A stretch of DNA of 7,618 nucleotides, taken from contig CATLGN010000069.1 of NCBI GenBank assembly GCA_949935685.1, positions 1 to 7,618 on the forward strand, in the 5' to 3' direction. Shown here piece after piece: positions 1-5,852 of this stretch. Position 1 is the first letter of the stretch; each line of letters opens with the position of its first letter. Both the position numbers and the translations under genes were made by a program. This DNA comes from an uncultured Lachnospiraceae bacterium (GTDB lineage Bacteria; Bacillota; Clostridia; Lachnospirales; Lachnospiraceae). The notes under the pieces were generated by a model. It searched no databases, was not told where the DNA came from, and saw only the letters and a program-made list of their open reading frames with translations.

Positions 1-2
1 AC

Positions 3-764
3 CAGATTATCTATGCCGACTCCCTCGATCGTCCGCTGAACGAATGGTATGTCATGACCGATGAGATCGACAGAGGGCATACGTTGGCAGGCGACGGCGT
101 CGTTTATCTGGCCGACGACACGGAACGCGGCCGTATTCTGATCTTTGAGAAAAAGGGGGATCGCTTTGTCCATACACAGACATTTTCCGACATCGGCATC
201 CGCCCGCATTACATCGTCTACCGGCCGCAGGATCGGTGTTTTTACGTCTGGAGCTCCATGACAGGGGAAATGTTTCTGTTCCGGCGCGAGAAGGATTCCA
301 GCCGGGTATTCCTAAGTGAAATCCGCCGGATTCCCTCCCTGAATGGAAGTTATGTCCGTTCTTTTACCATTATGGACGACGATATTTACTTTGTCTCGGG
401 AAACGCTTCGATTATAAAGGCTGATGTGGATTCTTTCCGAATCAAAGAGGAATACCCCGTGCCGGACGCCATCGCCGGCATGGTGCAGCTCACGTGGATC
501 GACGGCTTTTATTATCTGACCGTTTCCACAGACAGGCAGGGCAGTCAGGATGCCGCAACCATTATACGGACAGCCGACCTGGAACATCTGGCCGCCGGCG
601 ATTACGAAGACGTATACGACGCTTTTATCGGCGGTGGTACGCCTTATTATATCTCCTTTTTCGACGGCCGGTATTACCTGACGGAACACAGGCTGCCCGG
701 GCACTCTGTCTGGCGCTTTTCCAGCGAAAACGGGGAACTGACGGAAATTCAGACTGTGTATTAA
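3..764 (+). CDS. Hypothetical protein, probable beta-propeller (5' end outside window)
   Basis: The frame is open from the window edge (Q-I-I-Y-A-D... precedes the first internal Met at base 54), so the true start lies upstream and about 253 C-terminal residues are visible. I do not recognise the family. The protein is rich in aromatic residues and beta-strand patterns and has recurring short units such as GVVYLADD, GRILIFEKK, DRCFYVWSS, GEMFLFRRE, DDIYFVSG, DGFYYLTVS and DGRYYLTEH. This D/G-x-x-Y/F-hydrophobic pattern recurs every 40-50 residues, as expected for beta-propeller blades. The visible part has no membrane segment and no catalytic motif I can name. It ends with TAA, one base before the stop of the convergent MATE gene. 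Propellers of this type often bind ligands or proteins or are carbohydrate-active, but no function can be assigned here. I am confident it is a coding gene and only moderately confident of the fold. Confidence 0.72.
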   Translation, partial: QIIYADSLDRPLNEWYVMTDEIDRGHTLAGDGVVYLADDTERGRILIFEKKGDRFVHTQTFSDIGIRPHYIVYRPQDRCFYVWSSMTGEMFLFRREKDSSRVFLSEIRRIPSLNGSYVRSFTIMDDDIYFVSGNASIIKADVDSFRIKEEYPVPDAIAGMVQLTWIDGFYYLTVSTDRQGSQDAATIIRTADLEHLAAGDYEDVYDAFIGGGTPYYISFFDGRYYLTEHRLPGHSVWRFSSENGELTEIQTVY

Positions 765-765
765 G

Positions 766-2133
766 CTATACCACGCGTCGTCCCCGCCATTTTCCCCGCG
801 CAAACCGGGTCACAAACAAAACGGTACGGAACATCCAGTCCATCACCATGGCCGCCCATACGCCCAGCGCGCCCCATCCCAGATACATACCCAGTATCGC
901 GCTGAAGCAGACCCGGAACGCAATCATGGAAAAGACGGACACCACCATCGTATATTTGACATCCCCCGCGGCCCGCAGCGCATGGGATAACGTAAAAGAA
1001 ACCGGCCACAGGAACATAGCGCATCCGTTATGGATGCACACGAGTGCAAAAGCGAGCCGCCTTGCTTCTTCAGAGAGATTATAGATGCGGAGCGTCCACG
1101 GCAGCGTAAGCAGAATGACAATATTTACGCTCCATGTCAGCAAATAGGTAATTTTTAACAGTTTCTTGACATAATATGCGGCCTGCTTCTCGTCCCCCGC
1201 GCCAATGCATCTGCCCACAACGGTAATCATGGCCAGGTTCATGGCCTGACCGGCGATGCAGCCCATAATATCCAGATTGTTGGCAACGGCATTGGCCGCA
1301 ATCTGTACCGTTCCGAACACAGCGATAATACTCACTACCACCACACGTCCAAACTGGAAAATCCCGTTTTCCACACCGCTCGGCACGGCAATATACAATA
1401 TCTTCCGAATCAGCCCGCTTTCCCATGAGAAAATCCGCTTCGGCGTCAGATACACGTCCCATTTACGCTGCAATAAAATAAAAAGCATCACCACGGCCGC
1501 CAGCGCACGGGAGGCGAAGGTAGACCACGCCGCGCCTGCCACCCCCATGGAAAGCCCGAAAATCAGAATCGCATTGCCGACGGCGTTCATAAGATTCATC
1601 CCAACCGAGACATACATCGGGATTTTGGAGTTGCCAATGGAACGCAGCACCGCCGCACAGGAATTAAAAACCGCCAGAAACGGGTACGAATACGCCGAAA
1701 TAACAAGATAAATCAGTGCATTTTCCATAACATCCGCTTCGATGGAGCCAAACAACACTGACAACAGCGGCCTGCGGCCAAACAGCGTCAGAATCATAAT
1801 CCCCACGGAAATCAAAGCCGTAATCATAAGCAACTGATCTGCCGCTCTGCGCGCCTGCTCTTTCTTTTTCTTACCGATATACTGCGATATGATGACACTG
1901 CCTCCGGCGGCCACCGCAGCAAATACGTTGATAATGACGGTATTGACCATATCCACAAGAGACACGCCGGATATGGCCGCCTCTCCCGCATAAGAAATCA
2001 TCATCGTATCCACCATGCCCACCGTAATAGCCAATATCTGTTCAATCATCAGTGGAAAAATCAGCGCTTTCAGCTCCCGGTTGCTGAATAAAGTGCCCTT
2101 GTATGTTTTTTCCCCGTCTGCTTCTGCTTTCAT
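766..2133 (-). CDS. MATE family multidrug/organic cation efflux transporter
   Basis: This 455-residue inner-membrane protein matches the usual MATE length of about 450. MATE proteins export cationic drugs, metabolites or toxins in exchange for Na+ or H+. The typical first-repeat signature is visible: VGMVDTMMISYAG at residues 38-50, then AAGGSVIISQYIGKKKKEQARRA at about 75-97. The second half repeats the architecture: KILYIAVPSGVENGIFQFGR at about 244-263, then NLAMITVVGRCIGAGD at 299-314. About twelve hydrophobic segments can be traced, and the C-terminus is basic (RFARGKWRGRR). The ATG at 2133 is preceded by GGAG about 10 bases upstream. It lies 34 bases after the Rrf2 stop on the same strand, so the two are probably co-transcribed, with efflux under Rrf2 control. 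Ion and substrate specificity cannot be read from the sequence. The stop is TAG. Confidence 0.93.
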   Translation of the reverse strand: MKAEADGEKTYKGTLFSNRELKALIFPLMIEQILAITVGMVDTMMISYAGEAAISGVSLVDMVNTVIINVFAAVAAGGSVIISQYIGKKKKEQARRAADQLLMITALISVGIMILTLFGRRPLLSVLFGSIEADVMENALIYLVISAYSYPFLAVFNSCAAVLRSIGNSKIPMYVSVGMNLMNAVGNAILIFGLSMGVAGAAWSTFASRALAAVVMLFILLQRKWDVYLTPKRIFSWESGLIRKILYIAVPSGVENGIFQFGRVVVVSIIAVFGTVQIAANAVANNLDIMGCIAGQAMNLAMITVVGRCIGAGDEKQAAYYVKKLLKITYLLTWSVNIVILLTLPWTLRIYNLSEEARRLAFALVCIHNGCAMFLWPVSFTLSHALRAAGDVKYTMVVSVFSMIAFRVCFSAILGMYLGWGALGVWAAMVMDWMFRTVLFVTRFARGKWRGRRVV

Positions 2134-2167
2134 CTTATTATTACTCCATCTGCAACAGAATCGGAAC

Positions 2168-2605
2168 TCATATCATATAAGATCCCGCAATCCGCGCCTG
2201 CTGCCGTTCCACCAGATCCGCAATGGTAACATTGTCCACAATCCTGTTAATGGCATCCGCCAGTTCTTTCCAGACTTCCAGCGTTTCGCACGTATCACAC
2301 CGTTCGCATTCGTTCACATCGTCGTCCAGACAGGCTACCGGATTCAGGCTCCCTTCCGTCAGACGCAGAATCATTCCCACCGTATAACTGGACGGATCTC
2401 TTGCAATCCGGTAGCCGCCCTGCGCGCCGCGGACACTTTTGACATATCCGGCCTTATTGAGAACGGAAATAATCTGTTCCAGATATTTCTCCGAAATCTC
2501 CTGCCTGCCCGCAATCTCCTTTACCTTAATATATTCCCCCGTATTATTCGTCGCAAGATCAAGCATCACACGAACAGCATATCGTCCTTTTGTCGAAATC
2601 CTCAT
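2168..2605 (-). CDS. Rrf2 family transcriptional regulator with four-cysteine cluster
   Basis: This is a 145-residue DNA-binding regulator of normal Rrf2 length. The N-terminus, MRISTKGRYAVRVMLDLA, is the family hallmark. A winged helix-turn-helix follows: KVKEIAGRQEISEKYLEQII at 27-46 is the recognition region, and the wing is SVRGAQGGYRIARDP at 57-71. The effector region holds Cys92, Cys100, Cys103 and Cys106. Relatives such as IscR and NsrR bind an Fe-S cluster at comparable cysteines (IscR uses Cys92, Cys98, Cys104 and a histidine), whereas CymR-type members work with a protein partner. An Fe-S or thiol redox sensor is therefore plausible but inferred. The start is firm: GGGAGGA lies 5 bases upstream of the ATG, and a promoter lies about 45 bases further upstream. 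It leads the two-gene unit with MATE and probably represses its own promoter. Confidence 0.93.
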   Translation of the reverse strand: MRISTKGRYAVRVMLDLATNNTGEYIKVKEIAGRQEISEKYLEQIISVLNKAGYVKSVRGAQGGYRIARDPSSYTVGMILRLTEGSLNPVACLDDDVNECERCDTCETLEVWKELADAINRIVDNVTIADLVERQQARIAGSYMI

Positions 2606-2610
2606 ATCGT

Positions 2611-2617
2611 TCCTCCC
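2611..2617 (-). promoter_or_regulatory. Ribosome binding site of the Rrf2 gene
   Basis: GGGAGGA on the minus strand lies 5 bases before the ATG at 2605. It fixes the start that gives the canonical MRISTKGRYA N-terminus. Confidence 0.8.
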
Positions 2618-2648
2618 GGCGCTTTACCCATGATAACCTATGCCATAA

Positions 2649-2667
2649 ATCATACTATATTGATATG
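2649..2667. promoter_or_regulatory. Candidate Rrf2 operator (imperfect inverted repeat over -10 and spacer)
   Basis: Two overlapping dyads lie in the promoter. ATCA (2649-2652) pairs with TGAT (2661-2664), and CATA (2651-2654) pairs with TATG (2664-2667). Rrf2 regulators bind short AT-rich inverted repeats and often repress their own genes by covering the promoter. The position fits, but the repeat arms are short, so this is a candidate only. Confidence 0.35.
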
Positions 2668-2677
2668 AATTTTGCAA
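2649..2677 (-). promoter_or_regulatory. Sigma-A-type promoter of the Rrf2-MATE unit
   Basis: Read on the minus strand, TTGCAA (2672-2677, 4 of 6 to TTGACA) is separated by exactly 17 bases from TATGAT (2649-2654, 5 of 6 to TATAAT). The spacer is AT-rich in otherwise GC-balanced DNA. The predicted start of transcription is near 2642, giving a leader of about 37 bases before the Rrf2 ATG. The location immediately upstream of a regulator with a strong ribosome binding site supports the call. Confidence 0.72.
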
Positions 2678-2721
2678 GCGCGGAGCCGGCGGAAAACATG
2701 CCGGAGAACCGCCAAACAAAC

Positions 2722-2755
2722 CGGGCAGAACCGCCCCTCCGTGCAGTCCTGCCCG
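2722..2755 (-). terminator. Hairpin terminator at the end of the sugar operon
   Basis: CGGGCAG (2722-2728) and CTGCCCG (2749-2755) form a 7-bp GC-rich stem around a 20-base loop that can pair a little further through a G-U. On the minus strand it is followed by GTTTGTTTGG, a moderate T-tract, 25 bases after the cupin stop. On the plus strand the stem is followed by TATTTTT, so it may also stop transcription coming from the other direction. It separates the sugar operon from the Rrf2 promoter at 2649-2677. The long loop makes it less than ideal. Confidence 0.55.
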
Positions 2756-2768
2756 TATTTTTCTCTGA

Positions 2769-2792
2769 ATGCCAGACTTTTATGCCAGACTT
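2769..2792. repeat. 11-bp direct repeat spanning the cupin stop codon
   Basis: ATGCCAGACTT occurs at 2769-2779 and again at 2782-2792, a 13-base period. The right copy encodes the last cupin residues (S-L-A, read on the minus strand). The left copy lies just past the stop, in another frame. It looks like a small slippage duplication. Confidence 0.6.
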
Positions 2793-3175
2793 CTCACCTT
2801 TGCGATCTGTTCTGCATCCAGATTCAGAATATCGCTGTTCTCCATGGAAGTATTGGAATCCTCTATGAGAATCATTTTGGTGTCTTTCTGTGTGATGGTA
2901 TTGTGCCAGAGCGTCGCCGGGATATTATATACCTTATCCCGTTCCATCCTGACGGCGTCAAATACAATCCCTTCATCCGTTTCATTCGCATAGATCAGCG
3001 TGCATGCGCCCTCAATCAGGACAAACAGCTCGTCTGTCTGGTTATGCCGTTCCAGGCAGTCGATTCCGGTCACATCATTGGCCGGTTTCCAGTTTTTAAT
3101 GCCCACTGTCCATTTTTCATTCTCAAATACCCGCTGCATGCCCTCTCCGGCAAACGCATAATCTAAAATCTTCAT
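2780..3175 (-). CDS. Small cupin-domain protein (131 aa)
   Basis: The start is set at 3175 (MKILDYAFAGEG) because AGGAGGG lies 4 bases upstream. A longer frame from 3226 has no such site and would include that site within the gene. The protein is a single cupin barrel. Motif 1 is G37-x6-H44-N-Q46-T-D-E49-x6-G56, and motif 2 is P86-x4-H91-N92. The usual metal set His/His/Glu/His reads here as His44/Gln46/Glu49/His91, with the second histidine replaced by glutamine. There is no signal peptide or membrane segment, so it should be cytoplasmic. It is the last gene of the operon, 65 bases after the transketolase C-subunit, and is followed by a hairpin terminator. Small cupins of this size in sugar operons may be isomerases, epimerases or binding proteins. 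The position suggests action on the imported sugar or an intermediate, but the function is unassigned. Confidence 0.85.
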   Translation of the reverse strand: MKILDYAFAGEGMQRVFENEKWTVGIKNWKPANDVTGIDCLERHNQTDELFVLIEGACTLIYANETDEGIVFDAVRMERDKVYNIPATLWHNTITQKDTKMILIEDSNTSMENSDILNLDAEQIAKVRSLA

Positions 3176-3179
3176 ATTT

Positions 3180-3186
3180 CCCTCCT
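3180..3186 (-). promoter_or_regulatory. Ribosome binding site deciding the cupin start
   Basis: AGGAGGG on the minus strand is followed by AAAT and then the ATG at 3175. It rules out the upstream in-frame ATG at 3226. Just upstream, GCGGC-AGATGC-GCCGC can form a small 5-bp hairpin abutting the site, which could modulate access. Confidence 0.75.
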
Positions 3187-3240
3187 GCGGCGCATCTGCC
3201 GCGCCCTGTATCGTATCTCTTACCAATCGCCCCGCGTCCG

Positions 3241-4164
3241 TTACAGAAGCCCTTTCGCCGTCGCCGCAACATTTTCTGCCGTCAGGCCATATGCCGCAAA
3301 CAGTTCATCGGGTTTTCCGGACTTGCCAAACTTATCCTGTATGCCTACCATACCGAATCGGGCGCCCGCGTTGCCCGCCAGCACTTCCGCTACCGCCGAG
3401 CCAAGACCGCCGATCACGGAATGCTCTTCCACCGTTACGATCGCTTTGCATGTCTCGTTCATCTTCAGAATCAGTTCGCTGTCAATCGGCTTGATTGTAT
3501 GCATATTGACAACAGCCGCGCTGATGCCCTCCGCTTCCAGTTTTTCCGCCGCTGCCAGTGCCACGGGAATCATCAGGCCGCAGGCGATCAGGCACACGTC
3601 CGTCCCCTCTCTCATCACATTGCCCCTGCCGGGAACAAACGGGGTATCGGCCCCGGTAATGTCTTCGCAGACCGGCCTTGCCACGCGGATATACACCGGA
3701 CCATCCATCGCTGCCGCCGCCATAACGGCTTTTTCCGTCTCCGCCGGATCGCAGGGAACAAAAATCGTCATATGCGGCAGTTCCCGCATCAGCGCAATAT
3801 CTTCGATCGACTGATGGCTCCCGCCGTCCTCTCCGACGCACAGACCGGAATGGGAAAATCCGAACTTGACATTGCAGTTGGTATAACAGATGGAATTGCG
3901 GATCTGCTCAAACGCGCGTCCCGCACCGAACAACGCAAACGTACTGACAAAGGGGATATATCCCGAATGGGCAAATCCCGCCGCCGCGCACATCATATTG
4001 GCTTCGGCAATGCCCATATTGAAATGACGCTCCGGGTACTGCGCCTGAAACAGGCAGGTCTGGGTCGCGTGCGCCAGATCGGCGTCAAATACCACGACCT
4101 TATCATTTTCAGCGCCCAATTTGACAAGCGCTTCACCATAAGCAACTCTCAATGATTTTCCCAT
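3241..4164 (-). CDS. Transketolase, C-terminal subunit
   Basis: This 307-residue protein contains the pyrimidine-binding and C-terminal domains of transketolase, which a full-length enzyme carries after its N-terminal half. NMGIAEANMM at 49-58 carries Glu54, the glutamate that activates the aminopyrimidine of thiamine diphosphate. GLCVGEDGGSHQSIEDIAL at 107-125 is the conserved transketolase GEDG-x-(S/T)HQ loop with His117, which faces the substrate. The C-terminal domain (about 190-307) includes VEEHSVIGGLGSAVAEVL. The partner N-subunit gene stops 4 bases upstream. The AGGAGGT ribosome binding site (4173-4179) lies inside the end of that gene, so the two are translationally coupled, as expected for equal amounts of complex subunits. 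A DXS-like or pyruvate dehydrogenase E1-beta-like enzyme is a weaker alternative, and the GEDGGSHQ loop favours transketolase. The exact donor and acceptor sugars are unknown. Confidence 0.93.
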   Translation of the reverse strand: MGKSLRVAYGEALVKLGAENDKVVVFDADLAHATQTCLFQAQYPERHFNMGIAEANMMCAAAGFAHSGYIPFVSTFALFGAGRAFEQIRNSICYTNCNVKFGFSHSGLCVGEDGGSHQSIEDIALMRELPHMTIFVPCDPAETEKAVMAAAAMDGPVYIRVARPVCEDITGADTPFVPGRGNVMREGTDVCLIACGLMIPVALAAAEKLEAEGISAAVVNMHTIKPIDSELILKMNETCKAIVTVEEHSVIGGLGSAVAEVLAGNAGARFGMVGIQDKFGKSGKPDELFAAYGLTAENVAATAKGLL

Positions 4165-4168
4165 CTTC

Positions 4169-4966
4169 CTACACCTCCTGCTCGCTTAATGCCTTTTCAA
4201 ACTGCTCTTTGTTCATCGGGCTTCCATGCCATCCCGACTCGTTTTCCATAAAGGAAACGCCTTTGCCCTTGACCGTATGGCAGCAGATAAACTTCGGCTT
4301 CCCGGATACGGGAGCTTTCAGCGCTTCCACGATGGCGGCAATGTCATGGCCGTCCACGTCAAAGCATTCAAACCCAAAGGCATCAAACTTCTTTCCGATG
4401 TTTCCAAGGCTCATAACCTCGTCGTTGCTGCCGTCGATCTGCAGCCCGTTGTAGTCCAGCATAAAAGTCAGGTTATCCAGCTTATAATGCGCCGCCGCCA
4501 TGGCCGCTTCCCACACCAGTCCTTCCTGACACTCGCCGTCGCCCAGAATCGTATATACCTGATATGCCTTTTTCCCGTATTTCGCAGCCAGCGCCAGCCC
4601 CATACCGAGAGAAGCGCCCTGTCCCAGCGACCCGGTATTCATATCGATGCCCGGCGTCTTCGTACAGTCGGGATGTCCCTGCAGATGACTGCCGATCTGC
4701 CGCAGATCGGCCAGATCCGTTTTCGGAAAATACCCAAAGTCCGCCAGAATCGCATACAGCGCCGGACACCCGTGTCCCTTGCTCAAAACCAGACGATCCC
4801 GGTCGGGATCCTGAGGATTTTTCGGGTCGTGCTTCATCACTTCATAATAGAGCGCCATCAGCATCTCCATACAGGACAGCGAGCCGCCCGGATGCCCGGA
4901 CTGACAGGCATATAACATTTTCAGAACTTCCGCCCGCAACTCTTTTGCTTTCTTGTCATACTGCAT
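4169..4966 (-). CDS. Transketolase, N-terminal subunit
   Basis: This 265-residue protein is the diphosphate-binding domain of thiamine-diphosphate-dependent transketolase. It has SGHPGGSLS at 23-31 with His25, SKGHGCPALYA at 62-72 with His65, HPD at 98-100, and TGSLGQGASLGMGLALA at 111-127. The thiamine diphosphate-Mg motif is GDGECQEG (142-149) followed by LDYNGLQIDG (170-179), with Asp143 and Asn173 as likely metal ligands. Together with the C-subunit the pair totals 572 residues, slightly shorter than single-chain transketolases. Transketolase transfers a two-carbon ketol unit from a ketose phosphate to an aldose in the cytoplasm. The ATG at 4966 follows GGAGG by about 9 bases, and the gene lies 45 bases after permease 2. 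Its place in a transporter operon suggests a dedicated catabolic role and not the housekeeping pentose phosphate enzyme. Confidence 0.94.
   Translation of the reverse strand: MQYDKKAKELRAEVLKMLYACQSGHPGGSLSCMEMLMALYYEVMKHDPKNPQDPDRDRLVLSKGHGCPALYAILADFGYFPKTDLADLRQIGSHLQGHPDCTKTPGIDMNTGSLGQGASLGMGLALAAKYGKKAYQVYTILGDGECQEGLVWEAAMAAAHYKLDNLTFMLDYNGLQIDGSNDEVMSLGNIGKKFDAFGFECFDVDGHDIAAIVEALKAPVSGKPKFICCHTVKGKGVSFMENESGWHGSPMNKEQFEKALSEQEV
4691..4711. repeat. Perfect 9-bp inverted repeat inside the transketolase N gene
   Basis: GCCGATCTG (4691-4699) and CAGATCGGC (4703-4711) are perfect complements separated by CCG. The sequence encodes D-L-R-Q-I-G. It would form a tight hairpin in mRNA. No T-tract follows, so it is not a terminator. 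Confidence 0.6.
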
Positions 4967-5011
4967 ACTTGTTTTCCTCCTCTATTTCATGTATGTTAAA
5001 CCATTATCCGA

Positions 5012-5848
5012 TCAGCCTTTTACCGCACCCGACGTCAGCCCTTCGACGAGACGCTTCTGTGCAAAGAAGAACATGACGCATACCGGTATAATTGTTATAA
5101 TACCGCCCGCTGTCAGCAGATCCCACTGCACGCCGAGCTGACCGATCAGATTTTTCAGCGCCACCGGAATCGTACGCGTTTCCGCATTGGTAAACATCAT
5201 CGCAAAGGTGTATTCGTTCCACGACTGCATAAAAATGTATACCCCCGTCGCTACCAGACAAGGCCCGAGCAGCGGAAGAATAATTTTGATAAAAGCGTTT
5301 CCCCTGTTACATCCGTCAATCAGCGCCGCTTCTTCCAGCGACATGGGAAGATCGTTCAGAAATCCCATCAGCAGCCAGACGGAAAACGGAATCGTAAACG
5401 TCGTATACGACAATACCAGAGAGGCATGCGTGTACAGAAGCCCCAGTTTGCGCATAATCGAATACAGCGGAATCAGCAGCAGCACCGTGGGAAACATATT
5501 GTTGCACAAAAAGGTACACATCAGCACCTTTCTCCCGATAAACTCATAGCGCGAAAACGCATAGGCTGCCAGCGTCGAAGCGGTCAGCGATACGATTGTC
5601 GTAAACACTGCCACAATCAGGCTGTTTTTCATCGCCGTCAGAAAATCCACCGTCGTCGTAAACAGCTTCCGATACGCTTCAAAGGTAAAATCGGACGGCC
5701 AGTATGTCACGATCGCCCCATACAGCTCCTCCTCCGGTTTTACGGAAGTTACAAATGTCCAGTAAAAGGGAAACAGGATAAAGAGCATAATCACAGCCAG
5801 CGGAAGATACAGCGTGAAAAAACGTTTTACGGTTAATTGTTTTTCCAT
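5012..5848 (-). CDS. Carbohydrate ABC transporter permease 2 (MalG-type, CUT1)
   Basis: This 278-residue inner-membrane protein has about six transmembrane segments, the first at about 13-33. The EAA loop that docks the ATPase is clear: MSLEEAALIDGCNR at 169-182, leading to FIKIILPLLGP at 186-196. The C-terminus, QKRLVEGLTSGAVKG, is the typical MalG-like ending, which supports intact length. With permease 1 it forms the sugar channel. The ATG at 5848 is 4 bases after the permease 1 stop. The ribosome binding site (GGGAGGAG) lies in the last codons of permease 1, giving translational coupling. The stop is TGA. The substrate class is carbohydrate by family, and the exact sugar cannot be told. 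Confidence 0.95.
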   Translation of the reverse strand: MEKQLTVKRFFTLYLPLAVIMLFILFPFYWTFVTSVKPEEELYGAIVTYWPSDFTFEAYRKLFTTTVDFLTAMKNSLIVAVFTTIVSLTASTLAAYAFSRYEFIGRKVLMCTFLCNNMFPTVLLLIPLYSIMRKLGLLYTHASLVLSYTTFTIPFSVWLLMGFLNDLPMSLEEAALIDGCNRGNAFIKIILPLLGPCLVATGVYIFMQSWNEYTFAMMFTNAETRTIPVALKNLIGQLGVQWDLLTAGGIITIIPVCVMFFFAQKRLVEGLTSGAVKG

Positions 5849-5852
5849 AAGA

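Noticed and set aside
312..803. Minus-strand open frame of 163 codons opposite the propeller gene
   Set aside because: It overlaps a clear coding gene on the opposite strand, has a composition unlike a folded protein and lacks a convincing ribosome binding site.
2686..2704. Second small hairpin (CCGGC/GCCGG, 9-base loop) between the terminator and the Rrf2 promoter
   Set aside because: The stem is only 5 bp and no T-tract follows on either strand, so it is probably chance in a GC-rich stretch.
2606..2779. Riboswitch or small RNA in the largest intergenic gap
   Set aside because: The gap is fully accounted for by the promoter, a short leader and the terminator hairpin. No known aptamer-like conserved core is visible.
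3176..3226. Longer N-terminus for the cupin (MVRDTIQGAADAPQEGN)
   Set aside because: The strong AGGAGGG site falls inside this extension and is ideally spaced for the ATG at 3175.
3421..4155. Plus-strand open frame of 244 codons opposite the transketolase C gene
   Set aside because: It is a shadow of a strongly conserved gene. The translation is rich in Arg, His and Cys with no family features.
4226..4915. Plus-strand open frame of 229 codons opposite the transketolase N gene
   Set aside because: The same reasoning applies: it is an antisense shadow with no recognisable domain and an Arg/His/Gln-rich composition.
4967..5011. Possible internal promoter before the transketolase N gene
   Set aside because: The 45-base gap is AT-richer, but I see no -35/-10 pair with acceptable spacing. 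Cotranscription with the permeases is simpler.
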